Counted from the stretch's first letter, positions 52,494 to 61,830 are shown. The stretch is 64,000 bases of DNA from Candidatus Bathyarchaeota archaeon (GCA_026014585.1 JAOZIA010000024.1:1-64000); one strand, 5' to 3'. Translations and numbers: made by a program. The notes: a model not told the origin generated them from the sequence alone.

Positions 52494-53117
52494 TCATTTT
52501 TCAAACCAGAAATCAGGCATGATAACTTTTGGTGCTTTACCCTTTTTGACACTAAAATTTAAAACTGCCTTTACTACCTCAGTTTCAAATTTCATAGTGA
52601 AGTCGTGCCCACCAATTAAGCCGCCATTATTTAACAAGGGATAATAATTTTCTAAATCTCGGAAACACTGCTCAAACGTGTGCACTCCATCAACATACAC
52701 AAAATCCAAGTTATTCGGAAGAAGCTTTGCAGCTTCATCGCTTGTGACTCCAAGAAAGGATATTTTGTTATTATTTTTAAGAGCTGAGTAAAGATTTAGT
52801 TCGTTAACATGAGTATTTAATTTTCCTATATAAGGGTCCACACAATAAAGCCTTCCGATATTGAGACACTCGAGTAAACTCTTGGCATTTTTACCATAAC
52901 CAAAACCGATCTCGCATCCAACTAAAACTTTGTTCCCAAAATGTTCCTTCAAAAAAAGAGTGAACGGTCTTGGATTTCTATTAATAAAATCATCTGAACA
53001 CATTTTTATCTCTTCATATAACTTTGGAGCAACCATTTTCGCAACCGCATAAACAAAATTATGTCTGATAGATGTTATCTTGACTTTTGAAACGGACATA
53101 TCCAATTTAACGACCAT
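52494..53117 (-). CDS. Class I SAM-dependent methyltransferase (methyltransferase 24-like)
   Basis: A 207-residue Rossmann methyltransferase. VGCEIGFGYGKNAKSLLE is motif I, LYCVDPYIG the acidic loop, DFVYVDGVHTFEQCFRDLEN the family-typical block (aspartate and histidine) and GGLIGGHDF the post-motif. Such enzymes often act on sugars or surface glycans. Codon composition is more AT-rich than its neighbours, so it may have been acquired. The 265-base gap upstream (53118-53382) holds no gene I can support. Confidence 0.78.
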   Translation of the reverse strand: MVVKLDMSVSKVKITSIRHNFVYAVAKMVAPKLYEEIKMCSDDFINRNPRPFTLFLKEHFGNKVLVGCEIGFGYGKNAKSLLECLNIGRLYCVDPYIGKLNTHVNELNLYSALKNNNKISFLGVTSDEAAKLLPNNLDFVYVDGVHTFEQCFRDLENYYPLLNNGGLIGGHDFTMKFETEVVKAVLNFSVKKGKAPKVIMPDFWFEK

Positions 53118-53382
53118 CCTTGCACAAAGAAGGAATCTTTGTATTTTCTTAGTGCATACAAGCGTATAGAAATCAAAACGATTTAAAGATTATTAATGAG
53201 TGTAGTGCTCATTCTGACCAAAATATGATGCCTCATTAGAATTTTGGTAGTTATAAGAATGAAGGGGAACGTTGAACCTTTCACTTTTCCATTTTCTAAA
53301 AAGCGATTTTTGGACTAAACTTTTATCATGGAACTAATAAGCGACCTAATTCCGAGTCCACTTTAAGCCTTAAAATCTGGCG

Positions 53383-54417
53383 TTAGGTGGTGGGCATTTC
53401 CTGCTCGTTTGCAGGACGCAACCAATCGCGGGACCGAAAGAGGGTTTTACCGCCAAATTTCACCTTGAGAGTGTCTTGGTAGGGGCACATTTCTACGCAG
53501 CGGAAACAGTTCATGCACATGGATGTTTTGATTTTGCCGCCCTTTTGTTCGTAAACTTCAGTAACTTGCACTGGGCACACTCGCAGGCATATACCGCATT
53601 TGGGGCATTTCTCCTCATCCTTATCAATATACATCATAGGCAGAGCCTTTAAGCCGACTTTGTTTAGGCAACCCGCGGAAGCGCCTGAAGGACAGAACCT
53701 ACACCAGAATCTGCGCACCAAAAAAGAAGCCGCCAACATCACCGCCACGAAACTGACAACAGCAAACAGTAAACCTCCTGAGAGGCTCTCAACGGTGACT
53801 GCATTAGCGGCAATGCCAACATCTGAAGCATAACTGCCAGTGCCATAATGAATAATATCTGAAACATACGGGAACCCAAAGTTTAAGCCACCCAGCGAAA
53901 GACTGCTTTCCCATGGAACAATAAGGGGTTCAAGTGGAGCCAGCAGAATCATCCAAAACCGATAGGACCCTCTCAGAATTTGCATCCACACCCAAGAATT
54001 AAATTGGGAACCACCAATCACAAACGGCAACACAACAATCACGCCCAAAATCACGTATCGTAGGCGGTTGAGAGTGTTGTTGAGTTTTTGAGGCAAAAGT
54101 TTGTAGGGGATTTTTAGGGCTTTGCGGATTGCAGTTACTATATCCATGTAGAATCCGAAGGGGCAAATCCAGCCGCAGAAGAATCTGCCCAGAAAAATCG
54201 TGGCTAAGAAAATGGCGAGGAGCACGTAGAGGTAGAATTTGGTGACGCTGTAAATGTAAAATATGGCTATGACTGAGATTAGCTGGATGTAGAGGCGTAG
54301 GTAGCTGACTTTGGTGGATAAACCTTTTTTCCAGATTTGAATAATGAGCACGCCCGCTAAGGCTAAACCCGCAATTATAACCAGCAGCAGTAGGTTACCT
54401 AACAGGTCTATATCCAT
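53383..54417 (-). CDS. NapH-like membrane polyferredoxin
   Basis: A 344-residue membrane protein with five or six helices and the NapH/NosR/RdxA-type motifs: CGWICPFGFYMD (near residue 86), RFWCRFCPSGASAGC (near 236), and two cytosolic [4Fe-4S] motifs CPKCGICLRVCPVQV and CMNCFRCVEMCPYQD (about 272-320). These proteins pass electrons between the quinone or cytoplasmic pool and outer or membrane oxidoreductases. It follows a secreted CARDB protein gene by 63 bases in the same direction. The redox partner is unknown. Confidence 0.88.
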   Translation of the reverse strand: MDIDLLGNLLLLVIIAGLALAGVLIIQIWKKGLSTKVSYLRLYIQLISVIAIFYIYSVTKFYLYVLLAIFLATIFLGRFFCGWICPFGFYMDIVTAIRKALKIPYKLLPQKLNNTLNRLRYVILGVIVVLPFVIGGSQFNSWVWMQILRGSYRFWMILLAPLEPLIVPWESSLSLGGLNFGFPYVSDIIHYGTGSYASDVGIAANAVTVESLSGGLLFAVVSFVAVMLAASFLVRRFWCRFCPSGASAGCLNKVGLKALPMMYIDKDEEKCPKCGICLRVCPVQVTEVYEQKGGKIKTSMCMNCFRCVEMCPYQDTLKVKFGGKTLFRSRDWLRPANEQEMPTT

Positions 54418-54480
54418 ACGTCCCTCTCCCTAAACCTAACAAGTCAAGTAAGAAACAAGAAAAAAGGTGACGCGGCGCGC

Positions 54481-56721
54481 TCATGGCGGATTGATAACCC
54501 TTGTGTTCCATTCTCTAAGATACGCCAAGTGCGCCTCATCATACGGGTAGCTTTCCGCCGTTGTGTACGGGAACCCGCTCATGCCAATAAACGGCAAGGG
54601 GTCAACTGTGAAGGGGAAGCCATAGCCCCAGTTGCCATCTATGTCTTTGAACCAGTCTGCCACAAACACGAAGTAGTCACGAACCATTCCTGGGGCAGGC
54701 GGTGCTAAATCATCAGCAGGGAACAGCAGTTCTATTTGGTCTGCTTGGCGTCCAATCACGTACATGTTGTCTGCTTCTAGTACCAGTGGTGTTACGTCGC
54801 CGAGTTTGGTGAAGTTGCCTGATGCAGCTGATGGAGTGTCATACAATGAGGTCAGGGTTGCGATTGGGTTTATCCGCTGGATGGTTGTTGGTGCCTGATT
54901 GCTTATGTCTACACCGATGTAATCGTAGGTTACGTTCCAGAAGTTGTTAATTCGTAACTGATAATCGGTTATGCCTTCGGGGAATATGCCTGTTAGGTTT
55001 ACTGCGAAGGTTCTTGCCACGTAATCCGCGGGGATAGGCATGGCATCAGAAGAAACACGTACCCAATTGCCGGTTGCATCCATGACTTCCAAGTATGGCG
55101 GTGGAGTAACAGGTGTGCCGTCGGGAACTATGCCCTGAGCTACTGCCTCATCAAACAGGGCAAGCCACTCATAATATGTTTCAGCAGGACCCCAATCCAC
55201 GATGCCGTTAATTACCAGTTTAATTTGCTCTGCCTCTGATAGGTCGCCTAAGTCAAGAGTTAAGCGGTTCCACTGTAAATTGTTCCATGCGGGGCTTTCT
55301 GTTCCGCTGGTTCCAGGCGAAAATACGCCGTCTAAAGCGTAAATTGTAGATAGCACGTTTTGTCCTTTCTCGTTAACTGCAGAAAGGGGATGTCTGATTG
55401 AGTATGTGTCTGTTGTGTAAATTGTGTCAGTGTAAACGGGATTCATGTAGTTTGCCAGTGAAGCATACGCGTCAGTTCCTACGGGGTGGTCAACAGCTAA
55501 CATGTACGCTGCATCTAAGTATATGATTTCGTTCCAACGCTGTAGCAGAGTTATATCAAAATAGTTTGACCCATTAACTTGCCGTGGCACCAACTCGGCG
55601 CTACTGATTTTTGCGTGGTCCCAGGGGTTTCCGCCGACAAAAGTTGTTGTGCCGTCATGGTTAATGTAGCCGATGTAGCCAAGCCAGCCGCCGTGGGAGA
55701 TTTCAGCGACATACACGTTTTCCTGCCCGTTCCAGTAATAAAGTGAGGGACATGAGGAGCCGCCTTGGTAGTATGCGTTTAGGTCCATGCGGTCTTGCAG
55801 GTTGATTGTTCGGGTTGGACTAGACGCGGCGTAGTCACCCCAGTTGATGAAGGGGTATGTGCCTGTTGGGTCTGTTTGTGGCAGAACAATGAGGTGTGGA
55901 CCAGCATCAAATAGTTGGGTAACAGGAGTTGTATATGGTACGCCGTCTATGGTTATGTCCGCGGCCACACCTATTTGACCGTAACAGTGAATGCTAAGGG
56001 TGTGTTTTCCTTCTGGAACAACATCAAAACCGCCCTTCAAACCGTTAACCTCAACAGAATGCCAACCTAACGTGTCAGCGGACACTTGGATAGGCATAGG
56101 AATAGATTTTCCCGGTAAAATGGTGTAATTTTTATCCTGAACAACAACACCATCAACTGAAACTAACAGGTTATATGACCCCGCGGAGCCACCAGTGTTA
56201 GACAGCTTAACTGTAACAGTAACAGTCTTACCAGGCCACGATTCACGGGGAGATACAACCAAATCGCGAATGCTGATTTGTGCGGGTCTTGCATTGGGGT
56301 TTTCATCGGCTGGAAGAATCGTAAATGAGCCTGATGCTCCTCCAAATTCCACGGTGTACTCGCCAACTTCGCTGCCAGTTACAGGTAGCTCAACGGTGGT
56401 GCTGTTTCCGCCGTTTAAGTTACCTGTTGAATTGTCCACAGTTTCATCATTTATTTTAAGTTCGATAGAGTAGTCACCTGCTACATCACCAACATTTGTT
56501 ATGGTAGCGGTGAGTGAGGCAGATTCGCCAAGTTTAATCTCGGCGGGGGTGATTGCGAGGTTGGACACTTCAAAAGCGGGGGGTTTGATGGTGTCGCCCG
56601 TGTTTGTGGTTTGGGTGAACTGTGGATATAACTGCAAGTATGCTGCAGCGGCTAAGCTGATAACAATAATGTCAATGAGAAGAATAACTTGCAACTTCGT
56701 GATTGCTCTACGTTTTTGCAT
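54481..56721 (-). CDS. Large secreted CARDB-domain protein
   Basis: A 746-residue exported protein held by an N-terminal signal anchor (about residues 9-30). Two CARDB-type adhesion domains follow (about 48-135, ITPAEIKLGESASLTATITN; about 145-235, VVSPRESWPGKTVTVTVKLS), then a PEGA-like domain (TLSIHCYGQIGVAADITIDG). The C-terminal about 450 residues form an unidentified beta-rich unit starting SCPSLYYWNGQENVYVAEIS. No C-terminal anchor is present. Upstream of and probably co-transcribed with the NapH-like gene, so it may be its outer partner (inference). Confidence 0.75.
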   Translation of the reverse strand: MQKRRAITKLQVILLIDIIVISLAAAAYLQLYPQFTQTTNTGDTIKPPAFEVSNLAITPAEIKLGESASLTATITNVGDVAGDYSIELKINDETVDNSTGNLNGGNSTTVELPVTGSEVGEYTVEFGGASGSFTILPADENPNARPAQISIRDLVVSPRESWPGKTVTVTVKLSNTGGSAGSYNLLVSVDGVVVQDKNYTILPGKSIPMPIQVSADTLGWHSVEVNGLKGGFDVVPEGKHTLSIHCYGQIGVAADITIDGVPYTTPVTQLFDAGPHLIVLPQTDPTGTYPFINWGDYAASSPTRTINLQDRMDLNAYYQGGSSCPSLYYWNGQENVYVAEISHGGWLGYIGYINHDGTTTFVGGNPWDHAKISSAELVPRQVNGSNYFDITLLQRWNEIIYLDAAYMLAVDHPVGTDAYASLANYMNPVYTDTIYTTDTYSIRHPLSAVNEKGQNVLSTIYALDGVFSPGTSGTESPAWNNLQWNRLTLDLGDLSEAEQIKLVINGIVDWGPAETYYEWLALFDEAVAQGIVPDGTPVTPPPYLEVMDATGNWVRVSSDAMPIPADYVARTFAVNLTGIFPEGITDYQLRINNFWNVTYDYIGVDISNQAPTTIQRINPIATLTSLYDTPSAASGNFTKLGDVTPLVLEADNMYVIGRQADQIELLFPADDLAPPAPGMVRDYFVFVADWFKDIDGNWGYGFPFTVDPLPFIGMSGFPYTTAESYPYDEAHLAYLREWNTRVINPP

Positions 56722-56782
56722 ACTAAATTAAAAAAGCCTCAATTATAAATAATTTTCCAAAACCTAAAAAATATTTATCATT

Positions 56783-56860
56783 TGGTGGACTGAGCGGGAT
56801 TTGAACCCGCGACCTCCACGATGCCAACGTGGCGATCATACCAGGCTGATCTATCAGCCC
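56783..56860 (-). tRNA. tRNA-Ala (anticodon GGC)
   Basis: On the minus strand the sequence folds as acceptor GGGCTGA/TCAGTCC, D-arm GATC...GATC, anticodon arm CCACG-TTGGCAT-CGTGG with anticodon GGC (alanine), variable loop AGGTC, T-arm GCGGG-TTCAAAT-CCCGC and discriminator A. The acceptor has one G-T pair at position 3-70, the known alanine identity element. The 3' CCA is encoded (56783-56785). No intron. Confidence 0.96.
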
Positions 56861-56976
56861 ACAAACTAAACTAAGCATGAACCAAAACCATTTAAGCATT
56901 ATGCATCCTAACAAAAAATTAAAACACAAGTTTTAAAAAAACAAGAAGAGCATAAGTTTAGCCCTTCTTTTTGGAT

Positions 56977-57111
56977 TTATTCAAGACTTGCAGTATCTAC
57001 TAGATGTGCTGTGCCATCAGGACAATAAACTTTGCCGCCCAGAGCAACTTTTTGGTATCGGGTTATGCAGCTTTTTTGCAGTCCGCAACCATCACAATCA
57101 CGAGAAATCAT
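56977..57111 (-). CDS. Small cysteine-containing protein (44 residues)
   Basis: A 44-residue gene with ATG at 57111 and a strong GGAGGGG about nine bases upstream. The sequence MISRDCDGCGLQKSC has C6, C9 and C15, and KVYCPDGTAHLVD supplies C30, enough for one zinc or small metal site. The strong ribosome-binding site and codon quality support it. Function unknown; it lies between the tRNA and the histidine kinase. Confidence 0.6.
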   Translation of the reverse strand: MISRDCDGCGLQKSCITRYQKVALGGKVYCPDGTAHLVDTASLE

Positions 57112-57252
57112 CCTTTACTTCCCCTCCTACTTTTTTGCGAACTTGTATACTAGTGGGTTTTGAGGATTTAAATTAATTTACATTTAATGGCTATGTCATG
57201 TAAGGTAGTTTAAGGTTACACTTCAATTGATAGCAGAGCTTAATCAAAATGG

Positions 57253-58752
57253 TTAACATATTGGGAATTGAATCGTGAATTTTGTGCCTTTGCCTTCTTT
57301 GCTTTTAAAACTGATGGTTCCTCCATGTGCTTCAATCACGCGTTTGCAAACCGCCAATCCGAAGCCTTGCCCACGGGGTTTGGTGGTGAAGAGCGGCGTG
57401 AAAATCTGGGGGCTAATCGCGTCTGATATGCCTATGCCTTGGTCTTGAACAGTAACGGAAACCTCGTCATGATTTATTATTTGTGCTTTTATGATAAGTT
57501 TTCCTTCTTTGGGCATTGCTTGCACAGCGTTAGTTACTAGGTTAATCATGACACGTTTTAGCAGTTGAAAGTCAACTTTAACCAGTGGGAAATTACGGGA
57601 AAAATGAACCTGAACCTTAATGCAGTCAGGAAATGCGATGATTTCTAAAACATCTTTAACCAGTTTTTTTAGGTCAACTTGGTTTTTTTCTATTCGGATG
57701 GGCTTCACAAAATCCTGCAAGTCAGAGACGATTTTATCCATGTAAACTGCCTGTTCCTCTATTGCACGTATGCTTTCCTGCAAGTTAGCCTTCAAATCAT
57801 AATCAGAAATAGACTCAACAGCATCTTTAGCCAAATAAAGTTCCCCCGTAATTGTCTGCAGGGGATTACGAAGGTCATGCCCAACCATACCCGCGGTTTG
57901 CCCAATCGCCACCAAACGCTCGGAGTCTTTTAACTGCTTGGTTCGGTCTTCCACAACTTTTTCCAGTGAATCAGCATGTTTTTGCAGGTCAGTTTGCAGC
58001 TGTTTTTGTGCGGTGATATCTCGGACTAAAGACCATATTCCCACAACGTTCCCTTTACCATCGGTTAATCGCCAAGTTCTAACTGAGGCTGGAAAAATAG
58101 TGCCATCCTTTCTTTGGTATTCCCTCTCAAAAACGATAGATTTTCCAGTGCGCAACACTTTTGCCACAACCACATCACGTTGTTCATGCCATTTTTCAGG
58201 CAAAAGATTCTGAACAGAAAGCCGCTTTAGCTCTTTTTTGGTGTAGCCCAGCATTTTAGCGTATGCTCTGTTGCAATCTATCATTTTTCCCTGTAGGTCA
58301 CGTGCCATGATGCCGTCGCGGGTTGTCTCGTAGAGTTGGCGGTACTTTTTTTCAGATAAAAGCAATTGTTGCTCAGTTTTTTTGCGTTCAGTAATTTCAT
58401 TTAGCATTATTATTATATATTCTTTTTTTGGGGCGTATGCATAGGTTTGATACCACTTGTTTCGGGCAGGAAAATACACTTCACGGATTTTAGGGACACA
58501 ATTTAGGGCCACTTGCCCATAAAATTCCAAAAAATTCTTAGTATAAAATAAGGGAAACTGGGAAAAACATTTGTTAAGCATCTGGTCGCGTCTTAATTTT
58601 AATACTTGACAAAATGCGGGGTTAACATCTATAACAAGCAGGTCAAGTGGAACCTCATTTCTGTGAAGAACTTTACAGAGCAAAACACCAAGCAATGAAT
58701 CACCAAATAAAATACGGAAGTGCTCAGCACTTATTTCTATATCATTTAGCAT
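57253..58752 (-). CDS. PAS-domain sensor histidine kinase
   Basis: A 499-residue cytosolic kinase. The N-terminal PAS-like domain spans about 10-115 and a second PAS plus PAC about 130-255 (YETTRDGIMARDLQGKMIDC, then WSLVRDITAQKQLQ). The dimerisation/phosphoacceptor helix contains GHDLRNPLQTI (histidine near 293). The ATPase has NLVTNAVQAM (N box), VQDQGIGISD (G1) and GQGFGLAVCKRV (G2). No membrane segments. No response regulator is adjacent, so its partner is elsewhere. A palindrome and AT-rich box precede it. Confidence 0.9.
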   Translation of the reverse strand: MLNDIEISAEHFRILFGDSLLGVLLCKVLHRNEVPLDLLVIDVNPAFCQVLKLRRDQMLNKCFSQFPLFYTKNFLEFYGQVALNCVPKIREVYFPARNKWYQTYAYAPKKEYIIIMLNEITERKKTEQQLLLSEKKYRQLYETTRDGIMARDLQGKMIDCNRAYAKMLGYTKKELKRLSVQNLLPEKWHEQRDVVVAKVLRTGKSIVFEREYQRKDGTIFPASVRTWRLTDGKGNVVGIWSLVRDITAQKQLQTDLQKHADSLEKVVEDRTKQLKDSERLVAIGQTAGMVGHDLRNPLQTITGELYLAKDAVESISDYDLKANLQESIRAIEEQAVYMDKIVSDLQDFVKPIRIEKNQVDLKKLVKDVLEIIAFPDCIKVQVHFSRNFPLVKVDFQLLKRVMINLVTNAVQAMPKEGKLIIKAQIINHDEVSVTVQDQGIGISDAISPQIFTPLFTTKPRGQGFGLAVCKRVIEAHGGTISFKSKEGKGTKFTIQFPIC

Positions 58753-58821
58753 AATTTGTAAATTATCTGATGTTGAAGTGATGCAGGATGCTTTAATAGG
58801 TGTCTTTTCTTTTAAAGAATT

Positions 58822-58837
58822 GACAACATTTGTTGTC
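58822..58837. promoter_or_regulatory. Palindrome upstream of the histidine kinase gene
   Basis: GACAACATTTGTTGTC is a 7-bp inverted repeat around a TT centre, lying just upstream of a TATA-like TTTAAAAG (minus strand, about 58810-58817). The position suits a regulator-binding site. Confidence 0.35.
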
Positions 58838-58903
58838 GTACCTTCATCGCCCAGAAAAGTAATCGTTTGAAATTCAATAAAAGGTTTGCGTTTTTACTTT
58901 GCT

Positions 58904-59239
58904 TTAAGGCTTTTTCTTAGGCTTTTTTAAACCATCAACAGCATGATGCAACGCCAAAACAGGATGATACAAAAGCATACGTGGACCCGAATAACGCATA
59001 ATTTCTTTCACCTTAACTTTCATATCAGAACGATAACAGTGAATCAAACATTTACCACAGGTGCTTTTCTTTTCCCCAAACGGACACTTATCCAACCGCA
59101 TCTGCGCATACTCAAAAAATCGGGTACATTCAGGGCATAATTCACCGTTTTTGTTGCCATGATGGTTTTTGCAATAAATCTGTGTCATAGCATGAATTGT
59201 CTTTTTTTCTCTTGCTATTCGTGGACCTTCATTTGCCAA
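58904..59239 (-). CDS. YgbA-like protein (nitrous oxide-stimulated promoter family)
   Basis: A 111-residue cysteine-rich protein of the YgbA_NO family, which in E. coli is induced by nitric oxide and helps cells recover from it. Visible are IYCKNHHGNKNGELCPECTR, then KCPFGEKKSTCGKCLIHCY (seven conserved cysteines) and the R-Y-S-G-P-R-M-L-L-Y-H-P-V-L-A segment. The length is typical. It may bind an iron-sulfur cluster or zinc; this is inferred. Confidence 0.85.
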   Translation of the reverse strand: MANEGPRIAREKKTIHAMTQIYCKNHHGNKNGELCPECTRFFEYAQMRLDKCPFGEKKSTCGKCLIHCYRSDMKVKVKEIMRYSGPRMLLYHPVLALHHAVDGLKKPKKKP

Positions 59240-59375
59240 GTTGATTCTACGCTCTTCTTGAACACTGCCAATTAAGCCTAATTAAACATTTTCACAGAAC
59301 CAAAGTCACCTGTTTTCAACTCAAAAAAGCAGATTCACTATGATATAAAGCTCAACAGAAAAAAAAGAAAAAGGG

Positions 59376-60560
59376 TTAAGTTAGAAAAGCTTTCTGGGTA
59401 GCTTTTACCTTTTTTAAAAGCACAAAAACAACCCCAACTCCAACAAGCAAAGGCACAACGACGAACACTGAAAGCTCCGGAATCCAGTTTACACCTGTCC
59501 AAGCAAAGATTTGTCCACCATCACCCACAGCCCAAGCACCTGTCCCAGTACCTGAAACGCTGTGCACCATCGACACACCGTTCAAAGCAGTAGATCCAAG
59601 GATTGTACTATTGGTTTTATCGCCCCATTCTTCACCGTTCCAGTATAATGCCAGTCCGTCATCACCCACCGCCCACGCATTATTGACTGAGTTCATTGTT
59701 ATGGAACGCAGTGGCGAAGTAAGTGTATCAGTTACGTAACCAGTTGTAGAGTTTACATCTCCACCCATGTTTATTCTGTCCCAGACAGTCCATGATGAAT
59801 CGTCCATGGAGAAAATTACGCCGTTACCGCTACTTCCACCGCAGGCCCATCCGCTGGTTGCACTGGTCATTTGAATTGCATATAGGTCTTGGTTTGTAGG
59901 CAAGTTTATCGTGTCCCATCCTATTCCTGTGAGATGGACAAATGTTCCGTTATCTCCTACAGCCCACCCGTCATAGGTTGCATGTATCATGCTTACACTT
60001 CTCAAAGTACTAGAAGCCACATCTGTTAATCCATACCACGTACCAGCACTATATGAAAGCGCTATGCCGTTTGCACCAACCGCCCAGCCTGACATACCTG
60101 AATCATGCATTATAACTGAGTACAAGGTGGCGTTGATTGTATCTTGGGTGGTGACTCCAGGATCAAAAGAAATGGTTGTCCAAACAGTCCAAGCTGCACC
60201 ATCATAATTTAGAATTATACCGCTGTCACTATTACCTCCCACTGCCCAGCCGCTTGAATCGTTAACAAAACATACTGAGTAAAGGTTCTCCGTGGTGGGA
60301 CTGGTTTCGGTTACCCAGTTTTCCCCGTCCCAATGAATGATTACTCCGCCGTCTCCCACTGCCCATACATTTGATGCAGCTAAATTATCACTAGTAGAAG
60401 AAGTGCTCACTACGTGCACAGCATTTAGGTTTGCTGTTGTGGGGCTGGTTATGCTTGTGATGCTAGAAGTTTGAGCAAAAGCACCTGCAAAAGTTAAGCT
60501 TAGAGTTAACGCGCACAGTATCAAAAGTACCTTAATGGAAAATTTTCTCAATTTATTCAC
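59376..60560 (-). CDS. Secreted seven-bladed propeller protein with C-terminal anchor
   Basis: A 394-residue surface protein. The signal peptide covers residues 1-29. A repeat containing GWAVGxxG...W occurs seven times (NVWAVGDGG, GWAVGGNS, GWAVGANG, GWAVGDNG, GWACGGSS, AWAVGDDG, AWAVGDGG), predicting a seven-bladed propeller related to BNR/photosystem-assembly-like repeats. The tail IPELSVFVVVPLLVGVGVVF plus KKVKATQK is the same sort of C-terminal sorting or anchor signal seen in other secreted proteins here. The ligand is unknown. Confidence 0.75.
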   Translation of the reverse strand: MNKLRKFSIKVLLILCALTLSLTFAGAFAQTSSITSITSPTTANLNAVHVVSTSSTSDNLAASNVWAVGDGGVIIHWDGENWVTETSPTTENLYSVCFVNDSSGWAVGGNSDSGIILNYDGAAWTVWTTISFDPGVTTQDTINATLYSVIMHDSGMSGWAVGANGIALSYSAGTWYGLTDVASSTLRSVSMIHATYDGWAVGDNGTFVHLTGIGWDTINLPTNQDLYAIQMTSATSGWACGGSSGNGVIFSMDDSSWTVWDRINMGGDVNSTTGYVTDTLTSPLRSITMNSVNNAWAVGDDGLALYWNGEEWGDKTNSTILGSTALNGVSMVHSVSGTGTGAWAVGDGGQIFAWTGVNWIPELSVFVVVPLLVGVGVVFVLLKKVKATQKAFLT

Positions 60561-60743
60561 CTTTAAAAATCCAATTTTTTAAACGGTTACATGTTAATAT
60601 AGATTTGTGGATACATCAAGACACAATCAGAAAGAAACACAAGTGGCGGCTAAGGCTTTCTTGTCTTAAATAAAACCATTACTACAGCGCCTTAACCGAA
60701 GTTAATGGTTTACACATTATTTTTCGCCCAAAGTAAAGACAAC

Positions 60744-61076
60744 TTATGGGCAGGTTGTTAGGTTCTCTATAACCGCTTTTGAAAGCGAATCAAGTAACTC
60801 CGAGTTTAAGGCATCAATAATGTTAAAAATCCGCTGGTCAATAACGGAGTACATTCTTTTGGTGCCGTCTTTTCTGCATCTGACGATGCCTGCGTCGCGT
60901 AGGATTTTTAGGTGTCTTGAGACGAGGGGTTGGGGCATATTTAGGTGAGGCACTATTTTGCAGACGCATTTTTCTTGGTCTCCGAGAAATTCTAGAACGT
61001 CTATTCTGGCGGGGTCTGATAGGGCGTAGAAGATTTTGGCTTTGAATTTTAGGGGGTTGTTTGCGGTAGGTGTCAT
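60744..61076 (-). CDS. ArsR-family transcriptional repressor
   Basis: A 110-residue winged-helix repressor. FYALSDPARIDVLEFLGDQE leads into KCVCKIVPHLNMPQPLVSRH, the ArsR recognition region with a CVC thiol pair at the site where ArsR and CadC bind arsenite or metals, followed by the wing RKDGTKRMYSV. Further cysteine at the C-terminus (TTCP). Divergent from the membrane protein / ferredoxin / ArsC set, whose promoter it likely controls. Confidence 0.88.
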   Translation of the reverse strand: MTPTANNPLKFKAKIFYALSDPARIDVLEFLGDQEKCVCKIVPHLNMPQPLVSRHLKILRDAGIVRCRKDGTKRMYSVIDQRIFNIIDALNSELLDSLSKAVIENLTTCP

Positions 61077-61097
61077 GCTGAACCGTGAATATATAAC

Positions 61098-61111
61098 AAT
61101 ATTTAAATATT
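61098..61111. promoter_or_regulatory. Palindrome in the divergent ArsR promoter
   Basis: AATATTTAAATATT is a perfect 14-base palindrome between the arsR start (61076) and the membrane-protein start (61147). It may be the ArsR operator, overlapping TATA-like sequences for both directions, or simply an AT-rich promoter. Confidence 0.4.
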
Positions 61112-61146
61112 TATATTAAACAAGAGGTGAATAAAGGTTGAATTAA

Positions 61147-61755
61147 ATGACTGGCGGCATAAAAGACCTAAAAATAAAAGACCTCCTGCTCGGAATAGCA
61201 GCACCCATAATTGTTTGTCTCATAATCATCTGGTTCCCCCTCAACGAACGAACACTAGCATCCCTTGGCTTTGGAGGCGCCCTGCAAGGCATCTTAGTGT
61301 TTGGCGTTCAAGAAGTCATCATGATAGTCGCCGTACCAATGCTGCTGGGGTTGCTGTGGAATAAGTGGGCAGGAGGAGCCTCAGGATTCCTCTTGGGCAG
61401 CATATACGCTCTCTGGTACGGTCTTTATGGATCGATGCAGATGGGCTGGATAAACAATCTCTCCCTCTTAGGCTACATCCTAAGCGCCATGCTAATCGGC
61501 TACATGTCAGGAGCACTCAGCCAAAAATCCCAAAAACTCTCCCGACTACTCTTCTCAGGCTTTATTGCGGCGCTCTCAGGTGGATTATTCTTGTTCCTAA
61601 CTGCACAGCTCTCCCGATTCAACTTCCTCGCAGGCTACTACGGCTTTTTTGTAACCATGACGCCACGACTCATCTTTGGCATACTCATACCCGTAATCGC
61701 ATGGTACGTTCTAAAACATATAGAGAAACAGAAAACACAGCAGAACCCAACCTAA
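61147..61755 (+). CDS. Membrane protein of unknown function, ArsR-linked
   Basis: A 202-residue integral membrane protein with about six helices (about residues 15-31, 45-70, 75-95, 100-120, 132-155 and 165-190), glycine-rich throughout and ending in a short basic tail. It does not show the ArsB or Acr3 motifs I would expect of an arsenite pump. Position opposite arsR, ahead of a ferredoxin and ArsC, suggests a role in the same response. No family recognised. Confidence 0.65.
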   Translation: MTGGIKDLKIKDLLLGIAAPIIVCLIIIWFPLNERTLASLGFGGALQGILVFGVQEVIMIVAVPMLLGLLWNKWAGGASGFLLGSIYALWYGLYGSMQMGWINNLSLLGYILSAMLIGYMSGALSQKSQKLSRLLFSGFIAALSGGLFLFLTAQLSRFNFLAGYYGFFVTMTPRLIFGILIPVIAWYVLKHIEKQKTQQNPT

Positions 61756-61830
61756 CAAAAATAAATACATAACATAAATTAAACGCCAATTTTTTAAAAC
61801 AGTTAACATGCAACTTTTAAGTGAAAAAAC

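Noticed and set aside
52392-53371. Shared CACTTTAAGC at about 52400 and 53360
   Set aside because: Only about ten bases are shared and the two sites hold different positions relative to genes; probably chance.
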